From: Ditylenchus dipsaci
Lineage: Eukaryota; Nematoda; Chromadorea; Rhabditida; Anguinidae
NCBI GenBank assembly: GCA_004194705.1
Contig: SADC01000427.1
Coordinates: forward strand, 85,562 to 149,561
Direction of reading: 5' to 3'
DNA length: 64,000 bases
Positions within the stretch are counted from its first letter, which is position 1; each line of letters opens with the position of its first letter. The position numbers were made by a program, and so were the translations under genes. Of this stretch, positions 1 through 10,228 are shown piece after piece. A model generated the notes under the pieces. That model made no database searches, had not been told where the DNA came from, and was given only the letters and a program-made list of their open reading frames with translations.

Positions 1-622
1 TTAAATGAAGAAAAAATAATAATAAAATTAAATAAAAAAGGCAGACTGAGGGAAAAGACCTTTTTTGTTAGATACTATTCAAAAATCTCCTATACATTTT
101 TTGGCGCGAATTTACTTTTATTTTAGCAAATTTTAATTTCATCTTTAATTTTCTGATCTTCCTTTAAAGTGATAACACCATCAGGTATCCTTGGGATTCT
201 AGTATTTCACGATAATCTTTACGCATCTTTTTTGTTGCATTATCTTGAAAAATGAGAACCGAAAAATAAAAAGTATGAACCATATTATTTATTTGACATC
301 TCACGGAACATACCCCAAAATTTCTGTACCGGCTCACGGCAACGGTGCGGTGAGTTGATGCACCGATGCTACTTACAACAACACTTGTCTGGCCAACCGC
401 AGCGCTCGCAAACAGAGACTGCACAAAGAAGCAGAGAAAAACAAGCGATATCTCAGTACGATACGCAAATCAAGCCCCACAAAATCAAGTCATGACTAAA
501 TATAGATGCTACTGCGAGGTGGCAAAGGTCTTTGCTGGTTCATTATTTTTGTGAATCTCTGCTCAGTAAGCAACGAAAAACAGGCCCACTATATTTAAAA
601 TAAGATGACAAAATTGCTGTTA
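1..622. other. AT-rich left edge, no gene seen
   Basis: The short open frames here have no recognisable motif, no convincing splice signals and no codon-like composition. I see nothing supportable before the Tigger terminal repeat. Confidence 0.5.
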
Positions 623-2345
623 CAGTCAACTCTCGATACAGTGTACCCTCGATATAGTGTAGATCTCGACATAGTGTATATATTTTTCGCGTTTGTTTGT
701 TTGCACTAAAATGGCTTAGACTATACTCTCGATATAGCGTAACCCTCGATATAGTGTATATTTTCCTGGTCCCGATTAATAAAAAAACCTCGATATAGTG
801 TATATTCTAATTTTTGAAGATAAAATTTTCTAAAATGTGTTTTCTTGGAGCGTAAATTTTTCGTTTCTGATTGTGTTTAATTTCAATTAGTTCATTGTTT
901 TCTTCGGTCTGATTTTTATGCCTGTTTTTTTTATTTCGAGTAGCAATTTAATTTCAATTTTTGCATTTTTATAGATGAGTACTCCCAAGAAGCGACGAGT
1001 GATCTTGTTGGCAGAGAAGAAAGCAATCATCGGAGCTGCGCAGAAGGAAAGCAACAAGACGAGGCTCGCTAGCAATTCGATTTGCCTCTAACCACAGTGT
1101 GCCGGATTCTGAAGGAAAAAGAAGCAGTGCTCGGAGCAATCGATGAAGGCAGCCAAGCAAAGCGGGCGAGACTCAAAGCTGGCCAACACGATCAAATGGA
1201 AGAAGCACTCCTCGTCTGGCACAAGCAAGTCCGAAGCAAGAATGTTCCAGTGTGCGGGGATTTAATGAAAGTTAGCAGTTCATAAATTTTGTTTAAATTT
1301 CATCAATCTCTTTCAGGAAAAAGCTCTTTCAATTGCAGCTCAGCTAGGAATCGTCGACTTCAAAGCGAGTGATGGATGGATGGACAACTTCAAGCATCGC
1401 CACGGAATCCAATTCAAAACAGAGCAAGGAGAAGCTGGAGCAGTGGATGTTGGGTCTCTTCACGAATGGCGGCAACAAGTTCTTCAAGATTTTCTGGCAG
1501 GCTGCTCACCGGATGAAATTTTCAACGCTGATGAGACAGGACTTTTCTGGCAGCTCCTACCCAACAGAACAATGGCTATGAAGGGTTGGTTCTTCTATTC
1601 TTATCTGTTCTGTGCTTTTATCTATTCTCATTCTGTATTTGTTGTTTACAGGCGAGAAATGCATTGGCGGCAAGAAAAGCAAAGAACGAATCACGGTGTT
1701 GGTCTGCGCGAATATGTCGGGGACGGAGAATGAAGAATTCCTCAATGCCTGGAACGAGTTGAAGTCATCGAAGGGATCAAAGCGGGGAATTCAATGGAGG
1801 ACTTCATGAACGTCGACTATTTAGTGGAGACCTGTAGGTTTTTAACTAATTGTTGATTTTGTCTTACATAGATACTCCTAGGTGGGGCTTTGACATTGGC
1901 TGAAATCGTGGAGGATGTCACAAGAACCGAAGCGGAAAGCGAAGAAGAGGAAATTGAGGAAGAGCAAGTGGAGAAGCCTCCGATCAGCCGTCTTGAAGCG
2001 CAGCGTGCCTTTGCGGATGTGTGGAAGAAAATTCTGGAGATCCTGCCATGCTCCGCTACACCGATGCACTAGATGACTACTTCTACGAAGAGCGACAAAA
2101 CAAGCAGAACCAGCCAAAAATTACCAGTTTCTTTCCGTTTAACCTTTGAAATGTGTTTGTTGATTTGATTTTGAATTTATGTGTTATCGCGATGTTTGAA
2201 TACAAGTGGTTTTCAAAAGTGGTAAAATCTCAATATAGTGTAGATTTTTAAACAATTTGGTTTAAAAATCTCGATATAGTGTACCCTCGGTATAGTGTAT
2301 ATTTTTCCTGGTCCCCTAAGCCTACACTGTATCGAGAGTTGACTG
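623..2345 (+). mobile_element. Tigger/pogo-type DNA transposon, internally deleted
   Basis: The element has terminal inverted repeats reading CAGTCAACTCTCGATACAGT on the left, with the exact reverse complement on the right, and TA on both sides (621–622 and 2346–2347). This is the target duplication of the Tc1/mariner–pogo superfamily. Just inside both ends are several copies of a CTCGATATAGTGTA-like motif (for example 648–660, 725–800, 2230–2300), which are probable transposase-binding repeats. It encloses a broken Tigger transposase. Related short elements sharing the GATATAGTG motif occur at 18380–19241 and 22030–22402. Confidence 0.9.
975..2149 (+). pseudogene. Tigger/pogo transposase, frameshifted and missing most of the DDE core
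   Basis: The frame opens with a Lys/Arg-rich start (STPKKRRVILLAEKKAII) and runs into a psq/CENP-B-type helix-turn-helix ending TTVCRILKEKEAVLG. A one-base shift near 1070 separates these two parts. After a 46-bp intron (1271–1316) comes the second CENP-B-type DNA-binding half (DGWMDNFKHRHGIQ) and the first catalytic Asp in NADETGLFWQLLPNRT. A second short intron follows (about 1583–1650), then KSKERITVLVCANMSGTE. The reading then jumps to the acidic C-terminal tail and the usual end KITSFFPF. The stretch that should hold the second and third catalytic acidic residues is absent. The protein is therefore catalytically dead even if the frameshift is an assembly error. Confidence 0.85.
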
Positions 2346-2349
2346 TACT

Positions 2350-3100
2350 TCATGGATAAAACACTTTACTAATGTTCAATGAAAGCGCTAATGATTTTTC
2401 GTAAAATGACCAAGAGTTTCAGACTGATTGAGATATAAATTCCTGAAAATGAAAAAGTGTGCACTCAGAAAGATTCGAACCACTACATTTGTCCATATTG
2501 TGACTGCGGGGATATTGTGGCCGTGGGGATATCGTGGCCGGGGATATTGTGGACGGAGATATTGTGGCCCGGTGATATTGTGTCACGTACCGAGTGGAGT
2601 GATGTATGCGCCTTGTGTGCAGTTCGTGGTTACAAATAATTAAAATTTCCTCAAAAGGCAGTCATATTCACTGATTAGGCTTGATATTTTAAATTGACCA
2701 CGGTAAATTGACCCACGGTAAATTGATCCGCGGTAGATTGACCCGCGGTAAATTGACTCGCAATAATTTTCGAATTAATTACTTTTGTCTTGTTAAGAAC
2801 TCTCATTAGGGTTGTCGACTCGACGCGTCGAAATCGACTTTTTACGTCGAAAATTCGAAAATTTTCGAACTTTGACGTTCGACTCGACGCGTCGAGTCGA
2901 ATATTTCGAAGATTCCGACAAAAATTTATGCAAAAACTCAAAAAGAATTAGTACAGGTCCACACTTTTATAATGAATTAGCTCCTAAGCTTACTTGATCT
3001 ACCGTATTTCCTCTAATTGCCGCCCCGGGGCGGCAATTAGAAAAATACAGTATCTTACTTTCTCTCCTGCCAATCCGTCCACTTTTTCAAAACTCATAAT
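2350..3100. repeat. Short tandem arrays and a palindromic GTCGACTCGACGCGTCG cluster
   Basis: About five copies of a GGGGATATTGTGGCC-like unit lie at 2505–2590. About four copies of a CGGTAAATTGACCCG-like unit lie at 2697–2765. A palindrome-rich TCGACTCGACGCGTCG block lies at 2815–2900, and a small hairpin with a GCGGCAATTAG stem lies at about 3000–3055. No gene is visible. Confidence 0.6.
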
Positions 3101-3353
3101 TCCTCACCCTCCTTGCGCCCCTACCATTTTTCTGGCTCACCTACCTACTCTCTTGTCACACCTACCCACTCTCCAGGCTGACCTAATTAGTAATTACTCT
3201 CCTCATTCACCTGCCCACTCTCCTGGTACCTCTACTCAGTGAGTAGTACTCCCTTTCCTGATATCCAAACTTACTCTCCTGGCTCACCTACCAGATCTTC
3301 TGGTAGCTCTACCCACTCTCTTGGCTCACCACCTACTCTCCTGGCTGAAGAAG
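3100..3353. repeat. Minisatellite of CACTCTCCTGG-type units, left part
   Basis: Imperfect units of about 20 bp built on 'acctactctcctggctc' fill this stretch. The same repeat resumes at about 5640–5800 on the other side of the 3354–5637 element, so the minisatellite was present before that element inserted. Confidence 0.65.
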
Positions 3354-4195
3354 GGACACGGACAATTCGCCTCCGGGCCGATTCGCCTCCAGGGACAATT
3401 CGCCTCCAGGACAATTCGCCTCCAGGACAATTCGCCTCCGGGCCGATTCGCCTCCAGGGACAATTCGCCTCCCGGGACAATTCGCCTCCAATTACATTTT
3501 TATTTCCTGCTCAGTCTGTCAGTACACTCCATGAACAATAAGCTTATTCTTAGTTTTTATTTTTGCAGTTAAGGTAATGTTATAGTTGTATTCGAATCAT
3601 TTTTTGAACTTTTCTGTCAATCCATCACCGGATCGCCCTAATTTTCTCATGTTGTTGTCCACATGGTTCATTTAGATGGTCCACTTGGATCATGAAAGTC
3701 TCCAGCTAGTCAAAAAAAAAATTCAGCCACTAAAGTTACTCAAATTTAGATACGTTCATCAAAACAGCTAGTTATATAAAATATCTCAGATTTAGATGGT
3801 TTAGATAAACTGACAAACATTTGACCAAATGGACACTCATATGAACCAAGTGGATACCCACGTCGTGTGTTTGGTGTTGCATCTCTTTTTTAAATTGAAT
3901 TTTATACCACGTATTCACCGGAAACCTGTATAAAATGGACAATTGCTCCCTGTTCATAAAGGCATTCTTACCCTGCTCAGATAATAGAGACAACAATTAT
4001 TTGACTTCAAAATTTATCAGGCTATAACCAACTTTAGCTGCCTTTCTTTTGATCCAAGTGGACGACCACATGGTTTAGTTAGCGCATGGATTATCCATGA
4101 GAACTAAAGTTGGATCATAGAAAAACATTTTAAATTTTAAAAGTTCTTTACAAGACGAAAATATTACTATCCTGGTACCACTACACTACCTGAGT

Positions 4196-4510
4196 ACAAC
4201 AAAATCAAGTGGTCGTCAATTTGGTGCAAATTTTTTTTACGTTTTTCATATTCCGAAACCTGTTTTCTGGACTAATTTGGGCATGCTGAAGATGGTTCAA
4301 TAATAGTAAAAGAAGGTTTTGTATGGTATTTTTTAGTTATTGGGAAATAATTGAACTTGCCAAAACTAGAAAATAGCTTACAAAACGGCATTTCACCACT
4401 ATCAAACCATCTTCAGCATTCCCGAGTTAGTCCAGAAAATAGGTTTTGGAACCCAAAAAAGTAAAAAAAAATTTTGCTCCAAGTGGACGACCACTTGGTT
4501 TGGTCGTTTC
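4196..4510. repeat. Foldback repeat with CAAGTGGTCGTCCACTTGG-like ends
   Basis: The two halves are imperfect inverted copies meeting near 4345; both contain the CATTTTACCACTATCAAACC / GCATGCTGAAGATGGTT motif and end in 'aagtggtcgtc'. It is the same family as 9905–10228 and 42650–42960. Confidence 0.7.
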
Positions 4511-4788
4511 AGACTACAAAATTGTTCTAAATTACGAATTTGAAAAGTGTGGACCATTTTGTATGTGGACCGATTTGGTATGGATCAGTTCGGTGTGGAT
4601 CGATTCGCTTAACGCCCGTAAATGAATATACACCTGGACGAGGGATACCTACCTCTAATTGTGGGATCGGTTCAGTGAACTCAAAATTTTGATATTATCA
4701 AACCTGATTCACCACATGATTTTACATTTGACAGCATGGTTGGTTTTCGATTTGATTTTTTTTTCAAATTTTCAGGCCGTCCACGTGA

Positions 4789-5405
4789 ACATACACCTGA
4801 CCTAAAGGTACCTACCCTGGGTTTTGGGTTCGGATGGGTGAAATCGCGGTTTCGGTCCTATCAAATAGGATTTACCACACAATTTCACGTCGAAAATAAG
4901 GGTTGAATGTGGTATGTTGACTGTGACTTTTCAAAGATTACTTCTACTACTTTTTTTGTACCGGAGGCGAATTGTCACGGGAGGCGAATCCCCCCGGAGG
5001 CGAATTGTCCTGGAGGCGAATTGTCGCGGACCCAAATCGAACCATGCTGTCTTATGTAAAATCGCGTGAATAATTTGATTTGTTAAGAAGAAATTCCGAT
5101 TTTACTCACCCGGAGGCCGGCTATTTTCTTCTCACGGGCCCCTAGTTGCCCCTAAGAAAATTAGCCCTGGGAACTGTCATTTTTTTTTTACTGTGAGGAA
5201 TTGACTTTATAAAAATCAAAAACCCAATTTATGACCTTATCATACTTTTATCTGTTTCCTTCTTGGAAAAATCTGAACATACACCTGACCTAAAGGTACC
5301 TACCCTGGGTTTTGGGTTCGGATGGGTGAAATCGCGGTTTCGGTCCTATCAAATAGGATTTACCACACAATTTCACGTCGAAAATAAGGGTTTGAATGTG
5401 GTGTG
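4789..5405. repeat. Direct duplication of about 130 bp, 483 bp apart
   Basis: A block starting GAACATACACCTGACCTAA at 4789 recurs nearly identically at 5272, and both copies are followed by a similar run into a GGCGAATTGTC array. This is an internal duplication within the 3354–5637 element, consistent with its right end having been duplicated. Confidence 0.75.
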
Positions 5406-5639
5406 TTGACTGTTACTTTTCAAAAACTACTTCTACTATTTTTTTTTGTACCGGAGTCGAATTGTCCCGGGAGGCGAATTGTCCCGGAGGCGAATTGTCC
5501 TGGAGGCGAATTGTCCCGTAGGCGAATTGTCCTGGAGGCGAATTGTCCCTGGAGGCGAATTGTCCCGGGAGGCGAATCGGCCCGGAGGCGAATTGTCCCG
5601 GGAGGCAAATTGTCCCGGAGGCGAATTGTCGCGGACCCT

Positions 5640-6634
5640 GAAGAAGACCTACTTACTCTCCTCTTTCACCTGCCCACTCTCCTCGTACCTCTACTCAGTG
5701 AGTATTACTAACTCTCCTAGTATCCATACCTACTCTCCAGTTACCTATACCCACTCACCTGCTACCTCTACTCACTCTCCTGGCATACCGAGCTATTTTT
5801 CATAAACAGTGAACAAGGGGGGGGGTCAAGGACAGTGTTCGTAATTGTCCATTTTAAAAAGATTTGTCCTCTTTTTGGGACCGAAAATCTTTTTTATTTT
5901 TGAAGTTTTCAGTCAAAATCTTTTTTTTTTCACTCCAAAATAGCAATAAGGACTGGATAAAATGAAATAAAATCTTTCGGCTCTACCAGAGTATACCCCC
6001 CCCCCCCCCAGGGTGACCAACTTGCCCTATTTATAGGGCATTGCCCTATTTTTTGACAATTTTGCCCTATTTTTAAATCGAAAAATAGGGCATTTAAATT
6101 AAACTTTTTTTGCTGAAATCATATTTTTAATCAAATATTTATTCGAACATGTTTGTTGTTGTTCATTCTATCATTCTTTTTTTTGTTCATTTTGTCCGTT
6201 CCTTTTGTTTTTCGCTTGTTTTTTTGTTTTTCGCTTCCATTCGGTTATTTCATTTCACGTTTATAAAAATGCCCTATTTTTTGAAAATTTGTACGTTAAA
6301 TGCCCTATTTTTGATCTTTCGCGCCCTATTTTTTGTGATTTGAGTTGGTCACATTGGAAAACGGGTGATTTTGTTAAGCTGGAAATCACAGGGCTTATTA
6401 GCATAGCTGTGGTCATTTTCAGAAAAAAACCGGTTCGCGACAATTCACGCCCGGAACAATTCACGCCTGGGACAATTCAGGTACCGGGACTATTCACGCC
6501 GGGGACAATTCACGCCCCAGGACAATTCACGCCCCAGGACAATTCACGCCACTAAATAATTCACGTTTACTTACTTTATTTGTTTACCTTTCTTGTTATC
6601 AAACTATCAAAATTTTTAGTATTTAACACAATTA
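5640..6634. repeat. Minisatellite remainder, GCCCTATTTTT element and GACAATTCACGCC array
   Basis: 5640–5800 continues the CACTCTCCTGG minisatellite. About 6008–6356 has GTGACCAACT at the left and AGTTGGTCAC at the right, with GCCCTATTTTT units between, consistent with a small hAT-like MITE, although I found no matching target duplication. 6436–6556 is an array of about seven GACAATTCACGCC units. No gene is seen. Confidence 0.5.
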
Positions 6635-7092
6635 CCGTATTTTCTCTAATATAACCACACCCCAAAAGTCGGAAAATGTACCCAAAGTTCTTTTTGTCGA
6701 TTTCACAATTTTTTCTTGTATTTAATTTACATGATCATTCACAACCATATACTGAAAATGACGCCAAGAAATAGGGCTACATTTTGAGTACAAGGTTGCA
6801 AATGAGTATATAAATAGAAATAACAAAAAAAAGTGCATAATTAGAGAGAATACGGTAGTTCTGGGACAGACTATTCGGTATTAATTTGGAAGTGAAGTTT
6901 TTGTAATTTCTATTTATATACTCATTTGCAACCTTATACTCAAAATGTAGCCCTATTTCTTGGCGTCATTTTCAGTATATGGTTGTGAATGATCATGTAA
7001 ATTAAATACAAGAAAAAATTGTGAAATCGACAAAAAGAACTTTGGGTACATTTTCCGACTTTTGGGGTGTGGTTATATTAGAGAAAATACGG
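6635..7092. mobile_element. Hairpin MITE, CCGTATTTTCTCTAATA family
   Basis: Two almost perfect inverted arms of about 175 bp (6635–6815 and 6907–7092) are separated by about 90 bp. TA flanks both sides (6633–6634, 7093–7094), and the ends read CCGTATTTTCTCTAATATAA. Transcribed, it would fold into a long hairpin. Related copies with the same ends are at 14118, 22995, 29151, 30492, 31506 and 47110. Confidence 0.8.
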
Positions 7093-7094
7093 TA

Positions 7095-8160
7095 TAATAA
7101 TTCATGACAAGTAATTCGGTACACGGATATTTTGCTCCCAGGACAATTCGCTCCTGAGACAATTCGCTCCCGATTGAAAATCGTGATCAAAATAGCGATT
7201 TCACTAATCACAACACCCTTACCAGGGTAGGTGAACATTCTGAGAGGTCATCTGTCTCTAAATCCCGACACTTTATTTATTGTATGGCATTGCAAACCAT
7301 GGTTGCCTACGCAAAATTTTACGCTGAACAAATTTTACGCTGCACAAAGGTACAAAAAAGAGGGGGGGGACTTTTATTTTTTGGATGACCTCCAGGGTGG
7401 CTTATATAAGAGGAAATACGGTAGCTTGATATTACTATCTCCGCACCGCCTGGATCTCCTACGCGGCATAAAACTTTTAAGAACTGCGCTTCCTGCAAAT
7501 TTCGGGATTATCGAAGCGTGTCCAGGATACGATTCTGGATAGGGCACGATTATTACATAGCACATAAAATCTTAAAAACCCCTAAAATATTATTTCAAAA
7601 TGCCCATCTCGAACATTTTTTGGGGTAAAAATGCCGTCCCGAAATCCTGCCTCAATTCAAATGCACATCACTGATTCAACTGATTTTTTCGCTTTTTCAT
7701 AAATGACTGGTAGATATGGAATCCATACGATTTCCGGAACGAGCCTGAACACATCACTTCTACAAGAAAAGAAGTCCGAAAATCATGGTAGAATCCGATC
7801 CCGATGGGAGTCTAACTCGAGGGTACTAGACTTGATGACGGGATTTAGCGCTCGATAAAAAAGAATCCGACACCAGACAAGTGTATGTCCAATAGACTTA
7901 AGAAGCCTGACAGTAGCCTACTACACCTGCACTTTTCGACAGGATTTTGATTTGGTAAAAATAGAATTCAGAGGTAACACATCACAAAACTAAACCAAAA
8001 AACAAGGAAGAAAAAGGCACTAGGAAGCAGTCACAAATATAGAAGTATTTATTGTTCTTTCAACATTTCCAAGTAACAACACATGAAGTCGAATAGGATT
8101 GCGGGCAATGCTGATTCCTAGGCTGACGGGTCTTGACCATGAAGTCCTAAAATAAGATCA
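7095..8160. other. Intergenic, no gene seen; 3' region of the downstream gene
   Basis: A few GACAATTCGCTCC units lie at 7140–7175 and a partial CCGTATTTCC end at about 7393–7424. The minus-strand AATAAA near 8048–8053 is a plausible polyadenylation signal for the gene ending at 8161. Nothing else is supported. Confidence 0.5.
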
Positions 8161-9312
8161 TTACACCAAGAAGGGACAATCAATGAACTTACGATGCATC
8201 TCGAGGTAATGAAGATAGTAGTCAAGACGCGACGTGAACATTTTAAGGTTGGTGGTTTCACATCCAGGCACACGGCAGAAAAACCATTCACCGGAACGAC
8301 CGTCATCAGAGCTCAGAAACTTTTCAGCTTCATTCACTGCAGCCACAAAGACACCTTAATCAAAATTGTTAGTCCCAAAATCAGAGAAATTTAAAAAAAC
8401 ATACCCATGCCAACGTCTACGTCCATATAGAAGTTTAGAGCAGCCCTAGCCATGTCCAAGCGCTCATCGCTCCCCAAGCTGAATTGCAACATTGTAATGC
8501 CAGCAGAGACTTTGTTGCCCACGACAATGCGAATGCCAAACGCCTTCTAAAATGATTAATAGTAACAAACGCCTACGATATACAGAAAGTACCTTGATCT
8601 CGCAAAATGCGTTTTTGAGGTCCTTCTTCGACTTACGGCTGAGTTTGATCGTGTCGACTGGATGATTGACTGTAATTAATAAAGGAATTAATTGCGAGAA
8701 AACTCATTGTTGAAATGTTACCTTCTTTCGAGATCTCAACAAGCACATTCACTTCAGCGACCGCATTCTTTAAGAGCTGCTTCACGCTTTTAGTCATCAT
8801 ATCGCCCATTTCTCTGGCTCCATAGTTTCCTAGCTCGGCAATGTCCTTGGAGAGTCTTGAGAATAGTTCCAAGAGAGAAGTCTGTTCATCAATGGGATCG
8901 AATAGCACCTCTAAAAGCGAAGGTATGTTTTCGTTAGGTCAAAATGCAAAAACACATACGTCCGCCTCTTTTCTGAATGATGTTTTCGGCACTACTGATC
9001 TCTGGACGAATCTGAGTCTGCAGCTTATTGGCCACTTTCAAACGCTCATCATTGTCGAGGCCAACCAAAACTTCTTGCAAAGTCTGAAGATTCGAAGCGA
9101 AAATCATCTGAAAAGTGTTAAATACATCGACATGAAGACGCCATGTAAAGCCGTGTGAATAATTTGTCAACCTTGGAAAGCAGGACAGAAGTTAGAAGTG
9201 TGCATCGACGATTAAAAATATAGCATAATTTAGTCGAGATAAAACGCAACTTCTTACATCTTTCCAAGTCAATAAAAGTAGCAATATCGAAATAAATATC
9301 AAGAGGAAGCAT
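8161..9312 (-). CDS. Six-exon gene: F-box-like N-terminus and C-terminal C2H2-like motif
   Basis: Exons on the minus strand are 9312–9172, 9107–8960, 8910–8722, 8669–8593, 8546–8405 and 8354–8161. All five introns are GT–AG and 49–65 bp long, phases agree throughout, and the product is 296 residues with no frameshift. Residues 1–36 (LPLDIYFDIATFIDLERCKK then LRFISTKL) have the spacing of an F-box, the Skp1-binding adaptor of SCF ubiquitin ligases; this is my inference from pattern only. Two internal segments, LDNDERLKVANKL and LGSDERLDMARAAL, look like a diverged repeat. Near the C-terminus the pattern is C-x4-C-x16-H-x4-H, a possible zinc site. I do not recognise a named family. It is the cleanest gene model in the window. 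Confidence 0.8.
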
Positions 9313-9464
9313 AGTGTGCAGAATTACAAGATTAAATTCATGAAAAGATTTTCCATCCGACAGCTTTATCTATTCAATGCTGCGAATTTTGAGCGCCAGT
9401 TTGAATTCCAATTGCATTCCTGCTTGCAGTAATTTGTGGCTTAAAGGACCATGCCCGTTGCCGG

Positions 9465-9900
9465 GGATCGGACATTTTTTCGTTGGACATTTTTCCGTCA
9501 AAATTATTCGGCGGTCATTTTTTGGCTGTACTTTTTTTCTTGATCGAGAAAAATGATTCTGTTAGTACGGTTTTGTAGCTAAGATTCAGGGCTTCAAAAT
9601 GAGCTATTAACAATCAATGTCTGATCGCAAAATTTTGGATAAAAATGTCCAATCCGACACTAAAAAGGGAGTTGGACATTTTTCCGTCGAAATTGGAGAC
9701 TCAGTGTCAGACTGGGCATTTTTATCCAAAATTTTGCAATTGAACGTTGATTGTTGATAGCTCATTTTGAAGACCTGGACCTGAGCTACAAAACGGTACT
9801 AACAGAATTTGTTTTTTCAATCACAAAAAAAAATTACAGCCAATAAATGACCACGGAAAAATGTCAACGAAAAAATGTCCAACGGAAAAATGTCCTAAAC
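9465..9900. repeat. Inverted repeat element rich in GGACATTTTTCCGTTGGAC
   Basis: The left half (from about 9465) and right half (to about 9900) are inverted copies, both carrying alternating GGACATTTTTCCG and TTTTCGTTGGAC units at their outer ends and a shared interior (GAAGCCCTGAATCTTAGCTA-like) towards the centre near 9665. I found no clear target duplication. Confidence 0.65.
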
Positions 9901-9904
9901 CCAA

Positions 9905-10228
9905 CCAAACCAAGTGGTCGTCCGCTTGGATAAAAAAAAAATTTTTTACGTTTTCATATTCCTAAACCTGTTTTCTGGACTAATTCGAGCATGCTGAAGA
10001 TGTTTGATAGTGGTAAAATGCCGTGTTCTCGGGTATTGTTTGAGTTATGGGCAATAATTGATTTTACCAAAATCAATTATTTCTCAAAACTCAAACAATA
10101 CCCGAGAACACGGCATTTTACCACTATCAAACCATCTTCAGCATGCTCGAATTAGTCCAGAAAACTGGTTTTGGAACCCAAAAAATTTTTTGCCTTAAGT
10201 GGACGACCACTTGGTGGTTTGGTTGGTT
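9905..10228. repeat. Foldback repeat, CAAGTGGTCGTCC family
   Basis: This is a near-perfect palindrome centred near 10067: GAACACGGCATTTTACCACT and its complement lie on each side of a central AATTGATTTTACCAAAATCAATT. The outer ends read CCAAGTGGTCGTCCGCTTGG and GTGGACGACCACTTGG. It is the best-preserved of three copies in the window. Confidence 0.8.

Larger units (their letters stand above)
3354..5637. mobile_element. Non-autonomous element with inverted subterminal arrays (GACAATTCGCC)
   Basis: Directly repeated CTGAAGAAG flanks the element (3345–3353 and 5638–5646). The ends read GGACACGGACAATTCGCC on the left and, reverse complemented, GGTCCGCGACAATTCGCC on the right. Immediately inside the left end are about seven copies of a GACAATTCGCCTCC unit (3360–3490). 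Inside the right end about eleven copies lie in inverted orientation (5455–5632), with a second small inverted cluster at 4963–5030. There is no transposase in the 2.3 kb. An 8–9 bp duplication fits hAT, Mutator-like, Merlin or KDZ superfamilies; I cannot choose between them. Confidence 0.75.

Noticed and set aside
5403..5805. Arg/Glu/Ile-rich repetitive ORFs
   Set aside because: They come from the GGCGAATTGTCC array and the adjoining minisatellite.
6149..6343. Hydrophobic Phe-rich ORF as a membrane protein
   Set aside because: It results from T-rich GCCCTATTTTT repeat sequence and has no partner exons.
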